Of a DNA stretch of 64,000 bases, positions 56,701 through 64,000 are shown piece after piece (within the stretch, counting starts at the first letter, position 1; the number at the start of each line of letters is the position of its first letter). The DNA is from Toxoplasma gondii ME49 (taxonomy: Eukaryota > Apicomplexa > Conoidasida > Eucoccidiorida > Sarcocystidae): NCBI RefSeq assembly GCF_000006565.2, contig NC_031474.1, positions 4,375,662 through 4,439,661 on the forward strand. The letters are read 5' to 3'. Under the pieces are notes generated by a model that worked only from the letters and a program-made list of their open reading frames with translations, ran no database searches and had not been told where the DNA came from. The translations under genes were made by a program, and so were the position numbers.

Positions 56701-59700
56701 CTTTTTTTGAGCGGCGTTCTGCGAATCGCTGAATGTTTGGGGAGCATGAGCACGCGGTAATGTACGAAGGCCTGTGTCACGTTTTACATACGATAGGTGC
56801 GAAGAAGAGAGCGTACCGTATTTGCTACGTGTGGCAGCGTTTTTTGTTTTTCACTTCCGTGAGCCGTTGACAATGTAGATGTAGTTCCCTGGCGTAGCAC
56901 AACTCCAAAGGAGCTGTAAGATCTTTCAACTTTACAAAACTGCGTCGGGGGAGCAAAATGACGGATCGTCATGTTCTCAAAGTGCATTTAGCTTCGCGAC
57001 GATATTGGAAAAGCCTCTGGCCACGAGCAACTGCGTTGAGGGTTGCAAGAAAGACAGATGTGGTAGAATGAGACATTTGGCAGTTCTTCAATCTTATATG
57101 TGTCACCTTTCCCTCTGATGTTCAAGGATGGTCCTGAGGGCACGGGCAAACTTGTACTTGGTGAATGGAGAGATGCATTGTCCCAGGACTTTTAAGTGTG
57201 GCATTTCCTTAACGTAAGCAATATTCACTTCTTCCAATGCACCTTTCCGTCTCAGGGCAAGTGCATCCTAATGGTGGAGTAGAAATGTACAAAAAGCTGC
57301 TAACAGGACATTCATCCGAAGGCAAGCTCAAGAGAAATTATGTCGTAGTTTCGTCCATAGAAACCGGGCTCTGTTTCTGTCGGCTGTTCATGTTGTGCGT
57401 GCTGCTTCCACAATGCACTGAGCTAGTATGCATGGTTGTAACATTGAATTAGCGTCATCCTGGACAGACGCACAGCGACACGGAAGCCAGAGCAAGGCCC
57501 TACATGTGCTGCTGTCGCCTTCAAGTAGCATTGCGAATGTGTTGGAGCATGCTTACTCGTATAGAGCAATGCACAAGAACTGTTGCATGTTTCTCTGTGA
57601 TCTACCCAACATTCGCCTTCAACTAGCAGCACCAGTACTGTCACTCATATGTGTGGTATGTCTGAACGAGCGTTTCGGGATCCGACTTGAACGATGAAAG
57701 CGAACTGCCCCATATAGAGGCACTGTGCGCTAAAAGTGTCGGCGTGGATAGAAAACAGAGTCGGCATGTTTTGTAGGCGCCCTTACGACGGCCTGTGAGC
57801 GTGATAAGAGCGAAAGAATTGAAAACTCCAAACAAAAATTGCACTGTAGAGTGATTGAAGTGGCTGGCTTGAGAGGCGACGGAAGATTTGTAATCCCACT
57901 GTCCACCGGGGGCCTCAGCTCTGGTACCAGTCCTGTCATACGGACGGTCGATGCTGGTGTATGGAGTTCATTTCTTGAATAAATCCGTTGCAGAAAACGT
58001 AATCACATCCGCTTTCCCAGTTACTGCAGCAGTTCCGTTCCGCTTTCTACCTCACCCGCAACTTACTAGCTCTAGAGAGAGCCTTGAAAAGTCATTCGCC
58101 GGAGGTGACGACAGGCTCTGGTCTGTTTCTTGCAAAGGACTGGCTAGATGATACTTACGTGTTCTGTATTGACATATTCTCAACACATTAAAAGAGCATC
58201 TGCACCATCTAGGGCACTAGAGGCTACAAGTACAAAACAGATCGTCTTGCCGTTCACAGAAGACGGTGTGTCCGCACGCACTCACAGCGACGGCGGCGGT
58301 ATGCCCGCAGAATCGAAGCAAAGTTCAAGTGATATCCACTGAATCTTCAATACCAGATTGCCCTGTTGGGGAGAAACCTTTGAAGATAGGTGGCAAAATG
58401 GATTCTGCTAAAAGTCTGGTCACTACGGGATGCAGCCTGCCGCTTTGTCAAACACACACAATAACGCTCATATGCAGAGATTCCAGCGAGAAGCAAGGAT
58501 ATTGAATGCCTGACTCGATGTTAAATTGGCCTGATAGAATCGTCTTACAATTGTCCTTCATATATATATATGTATATATTTTGGTTGGACAGCTAGCAGC
58601 CAACTCGACGACCTCTGGTGGGGAACGGGGCCGGCAACCTTTACGCAATTGGCTGCAATTGGCTGAATACTTACGACCATGCAGCTGGTGGGTTGTTTTC
58701 CACTCCAGCGTTGCGAGCGCTTCACAAAAGGCCGACAGGGTCACAATGGCAATGGCATTTGTGTCACTCTGGAAGAAACAGTAGGAATGTATGCTCCCAC
58801 GGAAAATCTTTCCGCCGCCTTCTCGAGTCGCCTGGTAGACGACAGGAACTCGGTGGTGTTCTACGCTGAGTGCATGCACTTTCTGTCTGAATGATCGTTT
58901 TCAACGGAGGCCCAGCCACTTTTTGATGGCGATGGTAGCATCGACGAGGCGCTTTCGTGGTTCATTTTCTCGGCAGGAGATCGTCGCAGATTAAGCTTTT
59001 GTCCACAGGCCATAAATGCGCCTGTCACCAGGAGGGGGGGGAGTTTCAGTTGAAGATTGTCAGCCGACCTGAGGCCCAGAAGAGAGTTCACTACTGCATC
59101 GGCGCCTCTGTCCAGGGACCCGCTACGCGTTCCCTGCGTAATCGTCATCGTTGAGGAATCATGGAACACCCAGCTACGTTCGTTTTTGTTTGACTTCCGT
59201 GTCTGCGTCTCTCCGTATCTGTGGCGTTGCAGCTTGACACAAGTAGTATGTCACTGTTCCCCGTTTCTCGGTGTGCCCATCTGTGAACAACAAACAGATT
59301 TCATTTCTCTTTTACCAGGACAGGAGACCTGGTGACGGTGGTATCTCGCCCCAAAGGCAGCTCCCCTGTGTAGACGACGTAGGTCTTCGTGGATCGAGTG
59401 CTCCTTTTCGACGCATGCGACCTCGCGTACCCGGTGTGCCTTTTGGTTCTGTATAGTGCCGGCGCTTCTCTCATATTCGAACTGTCCAAAGTGTATCGCT
59501 GAGCCTCCGCAAGCTCCTGTACTACCACAAGAAAATGTGGAGCTTGCATTTGCGCCTGCTGTCGCGTCCGTAGCGTATGTCAATTTGTTCTTCGCCCCGG
59601 GGTGTATCCCCGTTGTGTCGACGACATTCTCGTGTGAATCTGTCCATCTCGAGTATCCCCCGCAAGTTTGAGGCATCCGGTCCGATTGGACAAACCACTC

Positions 59701-59713
59701 GCAAACTAGAACA
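53745..59713. other. intergenic region without a supported gene
   Basis: Nearly 6 kb with no convincing coding exon. 54950-55350 is purine-rich on the plus strand and 55370-55570 pyrimidine-rich, so a transcription start on either strand is possible near 55350. A plus frame at 55508-55792 (ISFLNDTTWQVVAPLQLQ) reads like protein and has an ATG at about 55535, but it is short and unsupported. A (TA)n run lies at about 58560-58580. Confidence 0.45.
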
Positions 59714-62110
59714 ATGAACTCCGTAGCTCCTGAACCGACTGTCCCTAATGGCCTGCCGGCAACTGGACCACGGCCTTGCGCAAGTGCTGGGCACAGGCGC
59801 CTGCACCCCGTTGGCAAGACTCGCCACGTTCGCATCGAAGAAATGCATCGTGGAGACTGGCTCAAGTTGGAAAAAGTCACGTACAAAGATGCGACTGGGT
59901 CTAGGGAACTTATCTGGGAGCGCTTCGTTCGCGTCACGCCGCTGCATGCAGACCACACTCAGGTTACGCAGGTCCCGGCAGTTTCGAATGAGTCGTCGCC
60001 GTCGTTCCGGCCCGAAGGCGAGGTGGACACGGACGTTGAAGCGGTTTCAGATGGGAACAAGTCCTCGGCTGCTTCCTGCCTGCAGACTTTGCCGGCGTCT
60101 GCTGGTGAAGAAAACTGCTACTGCAGTGAAGCCGCCACATCTCAGCCAGCTGGACAGACCGGACGCGAGGACGTGCCAGAGCAGAAGGTCTTAGGACGCA
60201 CAGACCAACATGATGGGTGGCGAGACGAAGGAAGGATGGCAAGTGCAGATGGGAGATTGGAGACCACGACGGATGTTCCCCAGGAAAATGTTGAGGCTGA
60301 CAGCGTTGCAGTCGTCGCCATAGCTCATGGGGGACGGACCTCGAAGGAGGATGACTCGAGCATCATTCTCGTCAAACAGTACCGGTAATCAGCTGCTCCA
60401 CAGACTGCTGCCGACCCTTTACATGGGACCTCCACTGTTAGGATTCAATCCGACCCTTGCTCTTACCACGGATTTTAAACTCGAGACTATCCCATATTGG
60501 ATCGTCGACATCTCTCGCTTTACATGGTTATTGAACCGGTTTGCGCATGGCCTAGAAGGCAAGTGAGCGGCCGGTGTCGCCGACACGCAGTTGAGCCAAG
60601 AAATTTCAGTATTCGTGAGAAAAAGACTCGTGTGCATCGTGTTGTAAATAGCCATCGACGAAGTGGGGTCACCAAGTTTTCAGCAACTGCCAAGAGATAA
60701 AGGCTGTCGTCTTGCTGGCAGCGAACCACTGAGAGATAAAGTCCTCCTTCTGCTTCCGCATGATCCGTGTTATGCACTGCACAACACCCGCAATTCACGG
60801 AAGCAAAGATTTCCGTTGATGTTTCACAGGCCTGCAGTGGACGCCGTCACCGTGGAACTTCCTGGCGGTCTAGTGGACAAAGGGGAGGACGTTGGAACGG
60901 CGGCAGTGCGAGAGCTAAGGGAAGAGACAGGTAAGGAACAGGCGGAGAGTTTGGAGCATGGGGAAGTAAGCTGCCGACAGTGGATTGTGAGAACCACCGC
61001 GCTAGTAAGGTGCCATACATTTGCATTCTTTGGACTCAGAGTCTTCACGGTGCTGGACAAACTTACAAAGAACAGTGACAGGGAGAAAGGCTGCGTGTGC
61101 TTTTGCCTGCGGCCCAGGTTTCGTAGGAACGGTCGTTTCAGTGGGGCCTAAAGTGACGCAGAGCACGCTAGGGAGAGAAGAACTCCACCTCGTCACTATT
61201 CTGGTGAGTTGCCAGAGCATCTAACGGCTTCTTTCTTCATGTACTGCAACTCCGCTGAATTCGGGCCAGCTATATGTGAACCAAAGATGATAATTTCAGG
61301 GCCTTCAAAGAGAAAATTAGAAGTGCGAAGTACACGAATAGTCGTTCTGCTCGGTTTGTGAGTCTCCGTTTCGTGGATGGCGTCGACTGAGGTGGTGGCG
61401 GGTTCCTGTGCGTGGCTTAGCATTCGACACCGTAGCAGTCCTGTTTCGTTTCAAACAGGAAACCTCACTGCTGGCGAAATTCTGAAGGAAGAAGCTCCTC
61501 TGAGGGGCTAATTGAGGTTGAGCGTCTCTCAAGGAGGCAGCTGGTGTGTCAGGTTCAGAGGTGCTGTGGTTGTTCTCCGTAGGTGGATCTGGAAGCTTCC
61601 GCCAACGTGACTCCGCGACAGCAGTTGGATACAGAAGAGGATATTGAAGTTGTCGTCATTCCTCTCCGCGATCTACTGCAGGCAAGCCACGTCTTTGCTG
61701 TTTTTTTGCTAGGCACTGTGGGACAGAAAGCCACTAGCGCGAGGGCCAAGGATAGCTAATTGTCTGGAGTCTTCGACCCGCGGAGTTCTTTCGTGGCGAC
61801 ACTGCTTGGCCTTCGTCTCTCTTGCCCACTCGCCAGTGTGATGCTTCATTGTTAATCGAAGCGTCGCGTCGCTGGATGTGTTTGCCCAAGGCTTTGTAGA
61901 TGACTTTTTGTCACTGCCACATGTGCTTTAACGTGGTGAACAAAAGCACTCTGGTCAGAAGAAGGGTGGGAAGCACTGTATACACGACAGCACTGAGGGA
62001 ACGCGCGAGCTCTGCAACTCACAATCGACTGCGCACTGGCGATGTTTTTCCTTCTCAGGAGCTGAACCGTTTTGCAAGCGAGGGATATACAATCTTTGAC
62101 AGTCTTTACA
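59714..62110 (+). CDS. ADP-ribose pyrophosphatase, Nudix family (NUDT5-like), 3' end unresolved
   Basis: Exons 59714..60384, 60830..60930, 61118..61203, 61583..61681 and 62059..62110 join in phase. The family start DWLKLEKVTYKDATGSRELIWERF is at residues about 49-72, and IILVKQYR precedes the Nudix exon. The Nudix box G-x5-E-x7-REUxEExGU is complete: G237, E243, R251, E252, E255, E256, G258, F259. Then GTVVSVGPKVTQSTLGREELH and DIEVVVIPLRDLLQ follow NUDT5. The enzyme hydrolyses ADP-ribose to AMP and ribose 5-phosphate using Mg. The intron after 61681 starts with GC (CAG|GCAAGC), and the donor of the last listed exon is GTGAGT. A final exon from 62219 (SEIAFSLSRRK to a stop at 62460) fits in phase but is weak. 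A Ser/Glu-rich insert of about 120 residues lies before the strand VAVVAIAH, making the protein longer than human NUDT5 (219 aa). Confidence 0.88.
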
Positions 62111-62218
62111 GTGAGTGGAAAATGCTGTCGCGTACACGTGTTTTTGCTATCATCCACCTTGCGGAGAACACACATGCGTGCCAATCGAATTTGCCGCAGG
62201 GTAACCAGGAATTTACAG

Positions 62219-62460
62219 GCGAGATTGCTTTTTCACTCTCAAGAAGGAAAGTGACATCGCTGCAACACGGTGGGCGGTACTTTTGTGGACAAAACCTTTT
62301 CGACGCACATGGTGAAGCGTCTCAAGGGAGTGAAATTCGCCTTTCTGCAGATGTAGTTCACTGGCAGTGCGTATACTGGTCGCCATTGTCGAATTTGCTC
62401 AGGATCGGTCATTTCAGAGCTTGCCCTGTGGTACTTTGGTGGAGACACGATGTCATTTGA
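62219..62460 (+). CDS. candidate last exon of the Nudix gene
   Basis: Acceptor TTTACAG at 62218 gives phase 1, matching the donor at 62110, and the frame runs to a TGA at 62458. Only the first dozen residues look like a NUDT5 C-terminal helix. A different, shorter last exon may exist. Confidence 0.3.
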
Positions 62461-62913
62461 TATAACCAAAATCCTTCCGTTTCAAATTTTTAAATACAAT
62501 ATATTGAGGCGATTCTTTTCACGTAGCACTGGAGTCGGACTAAGAGGCACACAACCAATTTGGCCCAGTGTGTGATGTGGTGCGTGGTCAGGTTTCGCAT
62601 ATGGCTTGCATTTGCAGTCAGGACTGCTGAAGAATATTTTACCCCCCTCTCCTCAACAACCATCGGGCGAGTAGCCGACAAGGCACGAACCTCAGTTCGT
62701 TCTTTGCTTCTACTGACTGCTCGACGTGTCAAATGTAGCAAATTTTTAACATCACTCGCAAACGTGTATGTAAAACACTAAATACAACATCCTCCTGGTG
62801 AACTTGTGTTCAGGCACCGCCGCCGCCGTACAATAGTCCACAGTCCGTTGTATTGTATCATATGATTTGTGCCGCATCATGGTTTCAACAAAATATTGTT
62901 AGGGTGCTGTGAT

Positions 62914-62975
62914 CATGATGTACTTCATGCCTGCCGTGAGCTGCAGTCGTGATGTATTTCATGCGTCGTGAGCTG
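62914..62975. repeat. imperfect direct repeat, about 30-bp unit
   Basis: Two adjacent copies of tgatgtacttcatgc..cgtgagctg, the second with a few changes and a short deletion. Confidence 0.75.
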
Positions 62976-63027
62976 TACTTGCGTGGTGCAAGGCTGCTTA
63001 GTGTCGCTATATGGTCATTTTTTTCAG

Positions 63028-63364
63028 AATACCTTGCTCCCCTGTCGCAAAGAAAGCTCTGCCATGTCAGCCGCATGATGCGGTCGAATGCCAGAGGTGC
63101 CGGGAAGCTTACGCCTGTAAAAACTGTAGTATCCTCAGTAACAACTTCCTTCGCTTGCCGATTACAGCGCAGAACAAGCAAGAATTGTTGCGACTGGGCT
63201 GGGCTCGATGTACCTGCGTGTTGATCTCTTTTGTCACTATAAAGGGCAGCGAAACGCGGTTTTTGGTGACAGAATGTTGTTTGCCAACACGCAGAGAACT
63301 GAGAAGCATAGTAGCTGCGATGGTGACTTTTCGGGTGGACCGTGGTAGAATATATTGTTCCTGA
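63028..63364 (+). CDS. possible Cys-rich (zinc-binding) exon of an unidentified gene
   Basis: A strong acceptor (CATTTTTTTCAG ending 63027) opens a frame of 112 codons to a TGA. It contains CQRCREAYACKNCS, a C-x2-C-x5-C-x2-C pattern, with further Cys around it (IPCSPVAKKALPCQPHDAVE and RLGWARCTCVL). The spacing fits a small zinc-binding module, but I do not recognise the family. No upstream exon was located and it is not clearly part of the Nudix gene. Confidence 0.3.
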
Positions 63365-64000
63365 GATTTGATGGCCGTGAGTAATAGAAGGGGCAAGTCC
63401 CGCGGCATCGTTTCAACCTACAATAGGGAAATGCGCGTCACTTCACAACTCCGACGGTTAAAAGTCTGTAGACTTGACCGCAGTCCACGTTATAAGCAGG
63501 TTCATTCTGTTGCTTCAACAGCAGTCGGTGTTTGTCCGGAGCCCCTGTGTGGATCAGTCTCTTCGTCATACGCATATCCAAGTCGCAAGCGATACGGTAT
63601 CCACGTTAACCAGAATGTGGCAGAATTCACCAGCAGAATCAAGCAGCGAAGACTGTTCCGCATTATGAGATAGCACACTTGATTTTTTTCTCTACGGCAA
63701 GAACAACGCGGCTATGGAACTTTTTCAGCTGTAGCCCCACGAATGAGACCTACGTTTTGGTGACAGCGCTATGTGTTTGCTCACGTGAATCGAGGTAAAA
63801 CTAGTAAGAGTCATACCTTACTGCGCCGAAGAAACCGAGCGTCCGCTACTCAAATGCATCAGTCTGCGGGCGACTATCAAATAGTGCGCTGTACAATTGC
63901 TATGCGAAAGTGACAATTTCCGTCTCCAGCGGATCGAATGGGTTACACACCTCCGCTGTTATTGTGTTTGTGCCTCTGTACTTCTGGGAATGACGAACGA
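63365..64000. other. nothing recognised
   Basis: Mixed composition, short open frames only, and no RNA gene or repeat that I can support. Confidence 0.4.

Overview
The window looks like nuclear DNA of a tissue-cyst coccidian (Toxoplasma/Neospora/Hammondia/Besnoitia lineage). The evidence is GC-rich coding exons split by many introns with GT..AG ends and pyrimidine-rich tracts, Ser- and Arg/Glu-rich low-complexity proteins, (TA)n and GATA/GACA microsatellites in the introns, a bipartite apicoplast-type leader on one gene, and an AT-rich patch of plastid-type rRNA. The species cannot be fixed from the sequence alone. Gene models below were built by hand by matching splice sites and reading-frame phase.

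Layout. 1-7.7 kb: an unrecognised minus-strand gene with at least nine phase-consistent exons, running off the left edge. 7.7-10.6 kb: no supported gene. 10.59-11.07 kb: three tandem minus-strand tRNA-Cys(GCA) genes in about 203-bp repeats. 11.1-14.0 kb: leader/intergenic. 14.0-17.8 kb: a two-exon secreted or type I membrane protein. 18.5-19.3 kb: the last exon of an unidentified plus-strand gene. 22.9-24.9 kb: a CWC21/SRRM2-type spliceosome protein with a cwf21 motif, a serine run and charged repeats. 28.65-38.45 kb: a large plus-strand gene of about 12 exons for a probable apicoplast protein of 877 aa. 42.55-46.5 kb: a minus-strand CRAL-TRIO (Sec14-like) protein, with a mosaic of apicoplast-derived tRNA and rRNA pieces inside one intron. 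51.4-53.7 kb: a minus-strand probable mitochondrial protein. 59.7-62.1+ kb: an ADP-ribose pyrophosphatase of the NUDT5 type. About 63.0 kb: a possible Cys-rich exon.

The genes do not form an obvious pathway or operon, as expected for a eukaryotic nuclear locus. Three relate to organelles: the apicoplast-leader protein, the presumed mitochondrial protein and the plastid rDNA insertion. The insertion and the triplicated tRNA-Cys locus are the most unusual features. I saw no transposon ORFs, CRISPR arrays or viral genes.
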